DNA of 64,000 bases from Algoriphagus aestuariicola (GCF_017254835.1 NZ_JAFKCW010000001.1:992001-1056000); one strand, 5' to 3'; positions 8,881-19,085 are shown, counted from the stretch's first letter. The notes: generated from the sequence alone by a model not told the origin. A program made the numbers and translations.

Positions 8881-9498
8881 CTACTCGGCCTTTTCCGCCT
8901 CCAGTTCCGGGGGCGTGGCCACATCCAGTTCCCCGGCAAGCCAAAGGTCGCGCTCGGTTCTCGATACGAGCATGGGCATGCGGAGTTTGGTGTTGTGGAT
9001 TTCCCGCATGATCCCTTCCGCCTCCCGGGTGACGATGGAGAAGGTGGGGATGATTTCCCCGGTATCGGGGTCGGTCCAATTGCTGTAGATGCCGGCAAAA
9101 GTAAACCAGGGCTCGCCTTTTTCCCGGATGCGGTACTTCTGTTTGGTCTTTCCCTTGGGATCCAGCCATTGCCATTCCACAAAGCTCTCGGCAGGGATCA
9201 GGCAGCGGTTGCCGGTGTAGGAGCGGAAGCTCGGCTTCTCCTCCAAAGTTTCCAAACGGGCATTCAGCGTGTTTTTCTGGAAGGATTTGTCCTTGGACCA
9301 ATGGGGAAGCAGCCCCCATTCCATCTTGGCGATGGGTTTTTCGAAGTCGTTGGTCAACACATCCAACCTGGGATGGGCAAAGCCTATATTGTAATGCTCC
9401 CCTTCAAAGGCATCCAGTTGCTTGACCCAGGGGCCGTACAGCTCATCGGTCGAAAGATCGGCCAGCCATTTGTCATCAGAGAAGAAGTAGAAGCACAT
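8881..9498 (-). CDS. SRAP (YedK/HMCES) DNA-protein crosslink protein
   Basis: This 205-residue protein begins Met-Cys, as required: in this family Cys2 becomes the N terminus and bonds covalently to abasic sites in single-stranded DNA. Other conserved active-site parts are visible: N79-R81 in LNARLET, E104 in IPAESFVEW and H168 in EIHNTKLRMP. It protects or tags abasic lesions during replication. It is convergent with umuDC and separated from umuC by six bases, so three SOS-type damage-tolerance genes sit together. It is likely transcribed from its own promoter upstream of 9498. Confidence 0.92.
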   Translation of the reverse strand: MCFYFFSDDKWLADLSTDELYGPWVKQLDAFEGEHYNIGFAHPRLDVLTNDFEKPIAKMEWGLLPHWSKDKSFQKNTLNARLETLEEKPSFRSYTGNRCLIPAESFVEWQWLDPKGKTKQKYRIREKGEPWFTFAGIYSNWTDPDTGEIIPTFSIVTREAEGIMREIHNTKLRMPMLVSRTERDLWLAGELDVATPPELEAEKAE

Positions 9499-9882
9499 GT
9501 TCGATTCGAATTGGTTCGCCGAAAACCGACAACCCGTTTGAAGTAGCCTTCGAAAGATTTTATATGGCTACAGGCTGGCAGTAACGAAAAATAGGATTTT
9601 TGAAGGGAAAAGACAATGTCAAAAAGACGTTGATGGGTTTTGTCTAGCAATCCAGCAAGCTAGGCTCAGTGTGCTTGGGTTTTCAACAGTAAGCCACTTG
9701 ATTGGTGTACTGTTCAACAGGTTAGCGATTGTGCAAGAATTTTTTCATTACCTGCAAATACTGTGAAATTTCCATTTAGCAGCTTGGTCTACCTTTATTG
9801 ATATGGTTTCCACGATACAGATCAGTTAGGATAAATCATTTTAAAAAGCTCTTTCTATCAGTTTAAAATAACCCAAAATAAT
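9499..9882. other. intergenic region upstream of the susC/susD operon
   Basis: This 384-base AT-rich stretch lies between the divergently oriented SRAP and susC genes. It should hold promoters for both. TACCTTTA near 9789 matches the TAnnTTTG box at seven of eight positions, but no paired -33 box is clear. No supportable gene was found. Confidence 0.3.
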
Positions 9883-12800
9883 ATGGAAAAGAATATTTAC
9901 TTGCTAACACTAAGGAAGATAATATTATCCTTAACTCTTGCGCTGGTATTAATTTCAAGCAGTTCAAGTTATCTTATTGCATTCGAAAATCCCGCTCTCC
10001 CAAAGCCAATAGGGCATGATATTGATATGATTTATCAGCCTAATATTAGAATGGAATATGACTTAAATAAAGTCGGCGATGGGCTCTTTGAAATTGCCGT
10101 TTCAGGGGTGGTTTTGGATGATCTTGGGGCGGCTTTGCCTGGTGTTTCGATCCTTGTCAAAGGAACGACCACAGGTGTGGTCAGCGATTTGGAGGGAAAG
10201 TATTCCCTTGTTGTTCCGAATGAAAACGCCACGCTGATATTCTCTTTTATCGGTTTTCAGACGCAGGAGGTACAGGTTGGAAATCGAACGGAAATTGATG
10301 TTAGGCTGAGTGCCGACACGTCCAATTTGGATGAAGTGGTGGTAATCGGATATGGAACTACCAAGAAATCCGATTTAACGGGCTCCGTGATTTCGGCTCC
10401 CTTGAAGAATTTTGAGGAATCACCCAATACCAATATCCTCCAAGCCTTAAGCGGTTCGACACCTGGTGTAAATATAGGGCAGGTAGCAAAGGCTGGAGAA
10501 GACCCTTCCATCGAAATCCGTGGGCAGACTTCGCTGAATGGTAACCAACAACCGCTGATTGTACTCGACGGGATTTTTTACCGGGGCAGGATTTCCGATC
10601 TCAATCCAAAGGATATCCAGTCAATAGATGTGCTGAAAGATGCAAGCAGTAAAGCCATTTATGGCGCACAGGCAGCAAATGGAGTCATCATCATCACGAC
10701 CAAGACCGGAAGACAGGCACAAAAACCAGTCATCAGTTACTCGGGCTTTGTGGCTACACAGACACCGTCGACGCAACTCAAGCCACTTGGAAGAGAGGAT
10801 TATTTGAAAAGTGCCAGAGATGTTGACTGGCAAAGAGGGTACCTCGCGCCTGACTACCTCACCGAAGATCCCGATTGGACGCTTCAGAACAATACCGGTT
10901 TTTTTCCTCCACTAATCGAAGGATTGAATAACGGCACCGATTACAATTGGTATGAGGAAGTAACTGATCCGGGATATATCGTCGACCATCAGATCAGTAT
11001 CCGGGGCAACTCGGATAAGACTTCTTATTTCATCTCGGGAGGCTATACAGACCAGACTGGCTGGATGCTCAACGATAAGTTCAACCGGGTTACTGGCCGA
11101 ATTAACCTGGATACGGATATCACAGAATGGCTAAAAATCGGGGTTAACACTTTCGGTTCGTTTACCGACTATTCCGGAGACAGCCCTGACTTTAATGTAC
11201 TGCCTACCATGAGTCCATTGGTGACTCCCTATAATGAAAATGGGGAGTTTATTATCAATCCTTTGGGGGATTTCAGGCTAAATCCTTTTTTGATCGCCCA
11301 AGCAGACAACCGGGATTTGAGAAACAATATATCCGGGATCCTGTATGCTGATGTGAAAATCCCTCCTATTGAAGGACTTTCCTATCGACTTAACTTCAGC
11401 AACAACTATAGATGGTCAAACTTCAGTACCTCGAATCCCTACGACGGAGGTTTGGCTGGAAGAGCCCAAAAGAACAATAGCTGGACCAACGATGTGTTGT
11501 TCGACAATATCCTCACCTACACCAAAGAAATCAACGGCGACCACAGGATAACCCTGACGGGATTGTATGGTATGAACAAAGTCAAGTATGATGAAACCAG
11601 AGCCGTTGGTGTCGACTACTCCAATTTGATTTTGTCCTACAACAGCCTTCAGCAGGCCCTGATCCAGCGAATCGGGTCAAGCGCCTGGGAAGAAAGCTTC
11701 CTCTATCAGATGGGAAGATTAAGCTATGACTTTAAACGGAAATACCTTTTGACGGCTACCATAAGGAGAGATGGCTTCAGCGGTTTTGCGGAGAACAATA
11801 AGTTTGGAACCTTTCCCTCGATAGGCTTAGGATGGGTTCTGTCTGAAGAATCATTTCTACGTGATGTGGAAAAGATTGATTTTCTGAAGTTCAGAGCTTC
11901 TTATGGAATTACGGGAAATCTGACCAATCGCTATAGTTCATTGGCGACCGTGACCTCCGGACCGGCTTCTCAGTATGTTTTTGAAGATGGTGGATCAACT
12001 GTCAATGGACAGCGTATTACCTCTCTTTCCAATCCGGACCTATCCTGGGAAAGGACCTCCGGTACAAATTTTGGATTGGATTTAGACCTGTTCAACAGCC
12101 GCGTTTCTGCCAATGTCGACTACTACTTCTCAACAACCAACGATCTCCTTTGGAACTTCGTCCTGCCCAATATCACCGGGTTTTCCAGCATTTCCTCAAA
12201 TGTGGGAGAGATAGAAAATAGGGGATTGGAGATCGTATTGAACACCCAAGCCATACAGTATTCTGATTTCTCCTGGGATATAGGGGTGAATTTTTCGCGA
12301 AATGTGAATGAAGTTGTCAGTCTGATTGGGTTGGACCGAGATGGTGATGGAAGAGAGGATGACCTGATCGCCAATAACTTATTTATCGGGCAGTCCATAG
12401 GAACCATCTACAACTATGAAGTGGAAGGTATTTGGCAGATCGGTGATGAAGTGCCAGCAGGTTTTCAGCCGGGCTTATACAAGCTAAGGGATCTGGACGG
12501 AGACGGGTCCATCACACCTCAGGGGGATCGTAGAATCTTGGGGAGAACGGAGCCTGCGTACCGATTCGGGATTCAGAATACCCTGCGTTATAACGAGTTT
12601 ACCCTACGTTTTTTCATCAACTCCGTCCAGGGCGGGGAAGATGGATACCTCGGTCTCAACAATCCCTGGGCGGGTGTCAACTATGGATCAATAGGCACCG
12701 CTCAAAGCAGCAATTGGTTTTCAGAAGTGGATTACTGGAGTCCATCCAATCCCGACGCCACGTTCAGAAGGCCGGGGCCTGATGCGGGGATCGCCGGCCA

Positions 12801-13044
12801 AAGGTATTTTTCGAGAAGCTTTGTAAGACTTCAGGACATATCGCTGTCTTACTCGCTAAAAAGCGAAACCCTCCAACGAATTGGAATGCAAAATTTCAAA
12901 TTCTATGTCAGTGGAAAAAACCTTCTGACTTTGACGGACTGGGTAGGATGGGATCCGGAAACAGGTCAGGGATTGGGCGCCGAGTCCGGCCAAAGTTTGC
13001 CAGTAATGAAAGGATTTTCCGTGGGTCTTGATATTTCTTTCTAA
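9883..13044 (+). CDS. susC: SusC-type TonB-dependent outer-membrane transporter (no STN domain)
   Basis: A 1053-residue TonB-dependent receptor of the SusC class. After a hydrophobic signal region (residues about 10-30) comes an unusual linker of about 40 residues, then a carboxypeptidase-regulatory-like domain (VSGVVLDDLGAALPGVSI to VRLSAD, about 69-145), the TonB box/plug start (LDEVVVIGYG) and the plug (IEIRGQTSL, PLIVLDGI, IQSIDVLKDASSKAIYG, GVIIITTK). The 22-strand barrel ends in an aromatic residue (GLDISF). It imports oligosaccharides together with the SusD partner 19 bases downstream. Unlike the other two SusC proteins in the window it lacks an N-terminal STN domain, so it should not signal to a FecR protein. 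The nearby AraC gene is the likelier regulator. Confidence 0.95.
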   Translation: MEKNIYLLTLRKIILSLTLALVLISSSSSYLIAFENPALPKPIGHDIDMIYQPNIRMEYDLNKVGDGLFEIAVSGVVLDDLGAALPGVSILVKGTTTGVVSDLEGKYSLVVPNENATLIFSFIGFQTQEVQVGNRTEIDVRLSADTSNLDEVVVIGYGTTKKSDLTGSVISAPLKNFEESPNTNILQALSGSTPGVNIGQVAKAGEDPSIEIRGQTSLNGNQQPLIVLDGIFYRGRISDLNPKDIQSIDVLKDASSKAIYGAQAANGVIIITTKTGRQAQKPVISYSGFVATQTPSTQLKPLGREDYLKSARDVDWQRGYLAPDYLTEDPDWTLQNNTGFFPPLIEGLNNGTDYNWYEEVTDPGYIVDHQISIRGNSDKTSYFISGGYTDQTGWMLNDKFNRVTGRINLDTDITEWLKIGVNTFGSFTDYSGDSPDFNVLPTMSPLVTPYNENGEFIINPLGDFRLNPFLIAQADNRDLRNNISGILYADVKIPPIEGLSYRLNFSNNYRWSNFSTSNPYDGGLAGRAQKNNSWTNDVLFDNILTYTKEINGDHRITLTGLYGMNKVKYDETRAVGVDYSNLILSYNSLQQALIQRIGSSAWEESFLYQMGRLSYDFKRKYLLTATIRRDGFSGFAENNKFGTFPSIGLGWVLSEESFLRDVEKIDFLKFRASYGITGNLTNRYSSLATVTSGPASQYVFEDGGSTVNGQRITSLSNPDLSWERTSGTNFGLDLDLFNSRVSANVDYYFSTTNDLLWNFVLPNITGFSSISSNVGEIENRGLEIVLNTQAIQYSDFSWDIGVNFSRNVNEVVSLIGLDRDGDGREDDLIANNLFIGQSIGTIYNYEVEGIWQIGDEVPAGFQPGLYKLRDLDGDGSITPQGDRRILGRTEPAYRFGIQNTLRYNEFTLRFFINSVQGGEDGYLGLNNPWAGVNYGSIGTAQSSNWFSEVDYWSPSNPDATFRRPGPDAGIAGQRYFSRSFVRLQDISLSYSLKSETLQRIGMQNFKFYVSGKNLLTLTDWVGWDPETGQGLGAESGQSLPVMKGFSVGLDISF

Positions 13045-13063
13045 TTCTTAAAACGAAACCAAA

Positions 13064-14737
13064 ATGAAAACCTTATTAAAAAATATAAGCATTGCCATCT
13101 TATTTTTGGTTGTTCTTACTTCCTGTATGGAGGAGGAATTCCTGAAAGAAGTCCCCCTTGATTTCTACAGCACGGATAACTCCTTTGTGACCTATGAAAA
13201 TTATCAAGCGGCATTGGTGGATATTTATGCACAGGTCAGGGACATGAAGTTTAATCCAGGGGAAATTGGATATGCCCACCTCTATGGGACCGACATGATG
13301 TTTAATGCGAGGAGAACAAGCGACGGCCTCAGATTTGGGAACTATGTCGTTGCGCTCAACCCAACGAGCAGTATTCCGGCATACCATTGGGACAGGCTTT
13401 ACAAAATCGTCACCAGTGCCAACAGCATCATTGAGCGGCTTGAAGAAAACACGGTTTTGACGGATGAACAGAAGGTCCAGGTTGATGCCGAAGCAAGGTT
13501 TTTTAGGGCCTTGGGGTACAGAAATCTGATGTACCTTTTTGGTGGCGTCCCATTGCTTCTCAATGAAGTCACCTCCCCAAAGACTGATTTTACGCGTGCT
13601 TCGAGAGAAGAAGTGGTCAATCAAATCGTGTCTGACTTGCAGGTTGCCGCCGCCAATCTTCCCGAAATAAACGAGGTGGAAGATGGACGGATTTCGAACC
13701 TTGTTGCTAATCATTATCTGGCTGAATTGTACATAGTTCAGGGAAAATGGGAAGAAGCTATCGCTGCGGCTTCCATAGTTATTGATGACCCTGGTACCGC
13801 TTTAATGACATCTCGTTTCGGGTCCCTTGCCAACCAGCCAGGCGATGTATTCTATGATCTTTTCAGAGTGGGTAATCAAAATAGATCCGGTGGAAATACA
13901 GAAGCGCTTTGGGTGGCTCAATTTGAAGTGGATATTCTGGGTGGAGTGCTGACCTCTACCGGATTGGGCGGGAATATTTTCGAGCGGGTGCATGCACCGG
14001 CAGTTTTTACGCTGACGGATCCTGACGGAAAGACTGCATCTTTGGGGTCCAGATCCAATTTGAATTCCGGAGGCAGAGGCGTTTCTTTTATGAGGCCGAC
14101 TTCCTATATGGAACAGTTCGTTTGGAAAGAAGATTTCGAAGGGGACATGCGAAACTCTGAGTACAATTATGTCCGGGACTTTATCTATGATGATCCCAGA
14201 TCCGCATGGTTTGACTCCAGTGCCGTGAAATACCCGGGCAAAAACCTGGTGGCTGAGAGCTGGAGATGGTATCCCTGGATTTCTAAAGTGACTACGCCCG
14301 GACAACATCCTGCAAATTTGATTGCCAATTCTGATACGGGTTTGCTCACCAATGGTGCGGGATCAACTTATAGCGATCAGTATTACCTGAGATTGGCGGA
14401 AACTTACCTGATCAGAGCCGAGGCTTTTCTCGGAAAAGGCGACCTCCAGAGTGCGGCAAACGACATCAATCAATTAAGAACCAGAGCAAACGCAAAACCT
14501 GTCTTGGCAGGGGAGGTGACCATAGATTACATTCTGGACGAAAGGGCCAGAGAATTATCTTTTGAAGAAGATCGGAGACTGACACTCGCGAGGCTGAATA
14601 AAGTCGTCGAACGCGTAAGAAAATACAATGACCTGAGTGGACCGACAATCTTGGATCATCACGGACTTTGGCCAATTCCAGCCCGGGAAATTGAGGCGAA
14701 CATCAACGGAAACCTCGAACAGAATCCGGGATATTAA
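13064..14737 (+). CDS. susD: SusD-like surface glycan-binding lipoprotein
   Basis: This 557-residue SusD/RagB-family lipoprotein has a signal peptide ending in a lipobox with Cys21 (VVLTSC), then the typical EEEFLKEVPLDF start. The helical TPR-like part includes VDAEARFFRALGYRNLMYLFGGVPLL, and the conserved C-terminal segment is YILDERARELSFEEDRR with LWPIPARE and QNPGY at the end. It caps the SusC barrel and captures glycan at the cell surface. It follows susC by 19 bases and the pair ends at the terminator at 14764. Confidence 0.95.
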   Translation: MKTLLKNISIAILFLVVLTSCMEEEFLKEVPLDFYSTDNSFVTYENYQAALVDIYAQVRDMKFNPGEIGYAHLYGTDMMFNARRTSDGLRFGNYVVALNPTSSIPAYHWDRLYKIVTSANSIIERLEENTVLTDEQKVQVDAEARFFRALGYRNLMYLFGGVPLLLNEVTSPKTDFTRASREEVVNQIVSDLQVAAANLPEINEVEDGRISNLVANHYLAELYIVQGKWEEAIAAASIVIDDPGTALMTSRFGSLANQPGDVFYDLFRVGNQNRSGGNTEALWVAQFEVDILGGVLTSTGLGGNIFERVHAPAVFTLTDPDGKTASLGSRSNLNSGGRGVSFMRPTSYMEQFVWKEDFEGDMRNSEYNYVRDFIYDDPRSAWFDSSAVKYPGKNLVAESWRWYPWISKVTTPGQHPANLIANSDTGLLTNGAGSTYSDQYYLRLAETYLIRAEAFLGKGDLQSAANDINQLRTRANAKPVLAGEVTIDYILDERARELSFEEDRRLTLARLNKVVERVRKYNDLSGPTILDHHGLWPIPAREIEANINGNLEQNPGY

Positions 14738-14763
14738 CAAAGTATTGGGTTTATGTCAATTAT

Positions 14764-14793
14764 AAAGGGGGAAGAAATTCTCCCTTTTTTTTA
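14764..14793 (+). terminator. intrinsic terminator after susC/susD
   Basis: AAAGGGGGA (14764-14772) pairs with TCTCCCTTT (14779-14787) through nine pairs, one of them G-T, around a six-base loop, followed by a run of T to 14792. It lies 27 bases after the susD stop and overlaps the end of the convergent AraC gene. Confidence 0.85.
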
Positions 14794-15663
14794 GCTTACC
14801 AAATGTTTTCGCTGGTATTGTTGGGGCGTGATTCCTAGTGAATTCTTGAAGACCCGGTTGAAATAGGAGATATTTTTGAAGCCGCATTCGTAGCCAATCC
14901 CGGATATGTTCAAATCCTCATGCAACAGTAGGCGGCATGCGTAGCCTATACGAACTTCGTTTAAAAACTGGGTAAAAGTCTTCAAAGTAGTGGATTTAAA
15001 ATATCGGCAGAAAGCGGTTTCGTTCATGTTGGCGATATCAGCCGCTTCCTTGAGCGTGATGTCCTCCATGAAATTGTTCATAATAAAATCATGGACCTTG
15101 TTGATTCGGTTGGAACCTTTCGACTGGTAGGAATCCACAAATCCAACGCTTGAAAGTTTCCGGTATTCCTTCGTCTTTGCAATGAAATACAATATCTGAA
15201 TGAATTCCAGAAGCTTCTCTCCGCCTTCCATGGCAACCAGCTTTACCAACCGTCCGGAGACAATGTCCCTAGTTTCCCCCAAGATCTGCAAGCCTTGATT
15301 GGAATCTTCCAGAAGCTCCTGAACGGAGATCATTTCAGGGAGTGAAAAAAAGTCCTTTCCGGCAAAATCTTTAGTGAATTGGGTCAGAATCAGTTCTGCC
15401 TGAATTTCTGGGACACCTTCATAATAGATTTTATCCGATCGCCATACATGGGGGAGGTTGGAACCCACCAATACCAAGTCACCGCTAGAAAAGGATTCAA
15501 TGCTGTCTCCGATAAACCGGGTTCCACTGCCGTGCAAAACATGTAAAAATTCAAGTTCTGAATGGTTGTGCCAGATATCGTAGGTATGGTTCACGCTGAA
15601 TTTCCCGATATAGAATGACTGCTCAAACGATCGGGTATTTTTCTTCAGAAAAAGCGGTAGCAT
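14791..15663 (-). CDS. AraC-family transcriptional regulator (cupin N-domain)
   Basis: From the ATG at 15663 the product is 290 residues. The N-terminal cupin-like ligand domain is visible (YDIWHNHSELEFLHVLHGSGTRFIGDS, then FSSGDLVLVGSNLPHVW), and the C-terminal AraC DNA-binding domain holds two helix-turn-helix motifs (ITLKEAADIANMNETAFCRYFK and ISGIGYECGFKNISYFNRVFK, ending GITPQQYQRK). The frame is open to 15801, but the paralogue at 30653 starts at the position matching 15663, which supports that start. It is divergent from the hydrolase/symporter/uxaC operon across about 225 bases, and convergent with susCD, so it probably controls sugar-acid use. Confidence 0.88.
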   Translation of the reverse strand: MLPLFLKKNTRSFEQSFYIGKFSVNHTYDIWHNHSELEFLHVLHGSGTRFIGDSIESFSSGDLVLVGSNLPHVWRSDKIYYEGVPEIQAELILTQFTKDFAGKDFFSLPEMISVQELLEDSNQGLQILGETRDIVSGRLVKLVAMEGGEKLLEFIQILYFIAKTKEYRKLSSVGFVDSYQSKGSNRINKVHDFIMNNFMEDITLKEAADIANMNETAFCRYFKSTTLKTFTQFLNEVRIGYACRLLLHEDLNISGIGYECGFKNISYFNRVFKNSLGITPQQYQRKHLVS

Positions 15664-15888
15664 CGGTTCCTGGATTTGGGTTTCTTGTTGTATTGGTTGA
15701 AATATGTCCAATTCTTGCCAAACAATGAAAAATATTCTTTCAAAATGGTAAAATAATACTACTTCTCGCAAAATCCGGAGAATTCCCTTTTCTAAATCCA
15801 CCCTACTTTAGCAATGCTAACCTCCTGACAGAATTGTGGTAAGGGCGTTACGATTAACCGCTTTCTTGTTTCGATAGACCCAAAATCA

Positions 15889-17325
15889 ATGAAAAACATA
15901 TTCTTCTTGTTGCTGCTATTTATGGGCAGTAGGCAGCTTTTTGGACAGGCAATAGACACTTCTCCGGACCGGGTATGGACACCCTTAAGAATAGATTTTG
16001 AAAAAATAGGAACGATTAAACCACGGTCAACCCATGAAATCAAATCATCCCGAATCACCGTGGGATGTGAAACCATCGACAGGGATTTGGTGATCTGGGA
16101 CAATTACAAAGGATACTTGGCACCTTTGGGCGTTAAGAAAATACGGCTTCAGGCCGGATGGGCAAAGTGTGAAAAAGTAAAAGGAGAATACGACTGGGAA
16201 TGGCTTGATGAAATCATCGACTATGCCGTGGCAAACAATCTTGAACCCTGGCTTCAGCCTTCTTATGGAAACCCAATCTATGAAGGCGGAGGGGGAAAAG
16301 GCCTGCTCAACTCACTGATGACTTCGCAAGAGGCCTATGAGGCTTGGGACAGATGGGTGGCTGCTCTGGTCACGAGGTATCAGGATCGGGTGACCGAGTG
16401 GGAGATATGGAATGAGCCGGATCACCCTATGCAGGAAATCAGTCCTGAGACTACTGCCCAATTAAATATCAGAACAGCTGAAATCATCAAGTCCATCCAA
16501 CCCGATGCTGAAATCGCGGGATTGGCTTTTGCCTCAAACAGCGATAAAGAATACCTGGATCGGTTTCTGAAAGTCATTTCAGACGAGGGCAAGCTGGATC
16601 TTTTCCATTGGATCTCTTACCATAGTTACACGATGCGGCCGGAGGATGCCTACTCTGACAATCGGGTATTCGGACTGAAGAAAGTGATTGATCAATATGA
16701 TTCTACCCTACTGTTGCGTCAGGGTGAAAACGGTGCACCTTCCACTTACATTCCAAGTTTTGCTTTGTCCGAATACTATTGGACAGAATACACTCAGGCA
16801 AAATACAATATGAGAAGGCTGTTGGGTGATTTGGGAAATAATGTCGAAACATCGGTTTTTACCATAATCGATATTTATTGCAAGCCGGTGCTCAATACCA
16901 AGGGACTGATTCAATCGGACATTACCCAGGCAGCCGTCCGGCCCAAGGTGGCCTATTATGCCGTGCAAAACCTCGCTTCGATTTTTGACGATGAATTGGT
17001 CCTTCAGCCTGATGCCGCCTATGTTTCCAAATCCGATTTTGAAATGTCGGTGTACTGCTACTGGGATTCGGAGAATGAAACACCCCTAGTCGCACTTTGG
17101 ATGGATGGTCAAGAGGTCACCAATTCCTTTGAAACCCAAAAAGCCGACCTTTCATTTCCGGGCTTGGAGTTTACTGAACCGGTTTGGGTGGATCTGATCA
17201 CGGGAAAAGTTTTTGAAATTGATGCTTCTAGCTGGTCGAAAACGGAGTCGGGCACAAACTTCCAAATACCACTCTACGATTCTCCGGTACTGATCGCAGA
17301 AAAGTCCGGAATTAACTTGCAGTAA
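15889..17325 (+). CDS. secreted clan GH-A glycoside hydrolase, paralogue 1
   Basis: A 478-residue exported protein: signal peptide at 1-20 (ends LFGQ), then a (beta/alpha)8 barrel of the clan-A type. The acid/base is likely Glu176 in WEIWNEPD and the nucleophile likely Glu280 in LRQGENGAPS; conserved QAGWAKCEKVKGEYDW and WLQPSYGNPIYEGGGG precede them. A small beta-sandwich of about 90 residues follows. GH39-like and related clan-A families have this layout; I cannot assign the family or substrate. It starts the operon that continues with a symporter and hexuronate genes, so its product is probably a uronic acid or a uronate-containing sugar. A close paralogue lies at 21336. Confidence 0.8.
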   Translation: MKNIFFLLLLFMGSRQLFGQAIDTSPDRVWTPLRIDFEKIGTIKPRSTHEIKSSRITVGCETIDRDLVIWDNYKGYLAPLGVKKIRLQAGWAKCEKVKGEYDWEWLDEIIDYAVANNLEPWLQPSYGNPIYEGGGGKGLLNSLMTSQEAYEAWDRWVAALVTRYQDRVTEWEIWNEPDHPMQEISPETTAQLNIRTAEIIKSIQPDAEIAGLAFASNSDKEYLDRFLKVISDEGKLDLFHWISYHSYTMRPEDAYSDNRVFGLKKVIDQYDSTLLLRQGENGAPSTYIPSFALSEYYWTEYTQAKYNMRRLLGDLGNNVETSVFTIIDIYCKPVLNTKGLIQSDITQAAVRPKVAYYAVQNLASIFDDELVLQPDAAYVSKSDFEMSVYCYWDSENETPLVALWMDGQEVTNSFETQKADLSFPGLEFTEPVWVDLITGKVFEIDASSWSKTESGTNFQIPLYDSPVLIAEKSGINLQ

Positions 17326-17408
17326 ACCTAGCTTAGAATATACGCTTAGAATCAGTTTGGGAATAGGCTTTCACGAGCTATTCCTTCCCACACCCAATAC
17401 CTAAATCC

Positions 17409-19085
17409 TTGATGGAGAAGTTACAAGCCTTAGATTACTATTCGTTTTTGATTTACATGCTCTTGATGGCGGGGGTAGGAGTGTTTTTTGGATGGTTTGT
17501 GAAAGACATCTCCCAGTATTTCAAAGGCGGGAATACCATTCCATGGCTGATTGGTGCAATCAGCAATTACATGGGCTTGTTTAGTTCATTTGTTTTTGTG
17601 GCGCATGCGGGCATTGCTTATCAGTACGGGCTGTTTGGAGTCATTATTCTTTGGAGTACGGTTTTTCCCTGTCTTATCGCCGCTAAATTTCTTGGTAAAA
17701 GATGGCGTAGGTCAGGTATAATTACTCCTGTGGAATACCTCGAAACGAGATTCAATTCCGGTGTCAGGCAGACTTTCAGCTGGATAGGATTGGGCATCAG
17801 GTTTTTGGATAATATGGTCAGGTTGTATGCCATCGGTATCTTTATAACCACCGCCACCTCGTTTTCTTTCTTCGAAGCTATTCTGATTTCCGGTTTTGTG
17901 ATTACCGCATTTACCATAGTTGGCGGGGTGTGGGCAGTGGTGGTGATGGATACGCTGCAGTTTGTGATCCTGATTTTTGCCTCACTCTTGCTGGTTCCCC
18001 TTGCTTTGGATGCTGCTGGCGGGCTATCCAATCTGGTGGATAGCCATCCGCAACATTTCAACCTGCTCAATGGTCCCAATGCCACGCCATTGTGGATACT
18101 GGTTTATTACCTGCTGATCAGTCTGAAGTATAATGCCAATTGGGTGTTTATCCAGCGTTTTTACAGCGTTAAAGATGAGTCTTCCTCCCAAAAGCTGGGA
18201 TATTTCACGGCGGCTTTGTTTTTTGTTTTTCCCATTTTCTTCCTGATACCTGCTATAGCTGCTCAGGAGATTTTGCCTGGACTCGACAATCCTGAAATGG
18301 CCTACGTTGGTGTTGCCGTCAAATTGCTTCCATCGGGATTGATGGGGCTGATGTTGGCAGCCATATTTTCCGCCACCATGTCTTCGCTCAACTCGGAGTT
18401 TAATGTCATGTCCGGAGTTTTGACCAGTGATATCTATAAGCGGCTGGTGAAAAGAGACGGTAGTGAACGACATTACATCTGGGTAGCGAGACTGAATATT
18501 GTTCTCGTGGGAATCGTGGCCACTACCGGGGCCTTGTTTGTAGGAAGATTGGGAGGGGCTTTTGAAGCCAACAAACTCCTGACTGGGATATTTTCCATCC
18601 CTCTTGCCATTCCCCTGATTTTCGGCATTCTTTCCAAAAGGCCAAGACCGATAGGTGCTATTGCCACGGTAGTTGTGGGGATTTTCCTAGGGCTGATTCT
18701 CAATGGAATGTCCGGAATAAGTTGGGAAATGGCAACCTTGATTGAAATCACCGTCTGCTTTGCCATATTCTTCGGATCAGGATTTTTTGTCTCCAAAAGC
18801 AGGGAATACATTGACCGGGTCAATGCCTTTTTCCTATTGCTGAGGACCCCCTTGACCAAGGATGAAATCCCCGTCATTTCCCCGGATTTTTTGCATGTCT
18901 TGTTTTTGGTATTTGTCGCCGCTTTGGCGATAAGCGGGGCATTGATCCTGGGAATGGCTCTCCTTTCCATCGGTACCATGGGTAGTGACATCGCCCTGGT
19001 AGGATCGGTTTTCCTTTTGGTGCTTTCTGCCATCCTGTTCTTTTTCTCTAGGAGATTCAAACCTAAAAACAAATCTATAGCATGA
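17409..19085 (+). CDS. sodium:solute symporter (SSS family), probable hexuronate transporter
   Basis: This 558-residue inner-membrane protein has about 13-14 membrane helices, beginning YYSFLIYMLLMAGVGVFFGWF. SSS-type features include the GGNTIPWLIGAISNYMGLFSSF segment in helix 1/2 and the LMLAAIFSATMSSLNSEFNVMSGVLTSDIYK region, the latter being a family hallmark around the sodium site. It would import a sugar or sugar acid with sodium. Its stop overlaps the start of uxaC by four bases (ATGA), so the two are translationally coupled, which supports glucuronate or a related hexuronate as substrate. Confidence 0.88.
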   Translation: MMEKLQALDYYSFLIYMLLMAGVGVFFGWFVKDISQYFKGGNTIPWLIGAISNYMGLFSSFVFVAHAGIAYQYGLFGVIILWSTVFPCLIAAKFLGKRWRRSGIITPVEYLETRFNSGVRQTFSWIGLGIRFLDNMVRLYAIGIFITTATSFSFFEAILISGFVITAFTIVGGVWAVVVMDTLQFVILIFASLLLVPLALDAAGGLSNLVDSHPQHFNLLNGPNATPLWILVYYLLISLKYNANWVFIQRFYSVKDESSSQKLGYFTAALFFVFPIFFLIPAIAAQEILPGLDNPEMAYVGVAVKLLPSGLMGLMLAAIFSATMSSLNSEFNVMSGVLTSDIYKRLVKRDGSERHYIWVARLNIVLVGIVATTGALFVGRLGGAFEANKLLTGIFSIPLAIPLIFGILSKRPRPIGAIATVVVGIFLGLILNGMSGISWEMATLIEITVCFAIFFGSGFFVSKSREYIDRVNAFFLLLRTPLTKDEIPVISPDFLHVLFLVFVAALAISGALILGMALLSIGTMGSDIALVGSVFLLVLSAILFFFSRRFKPKNKSIA

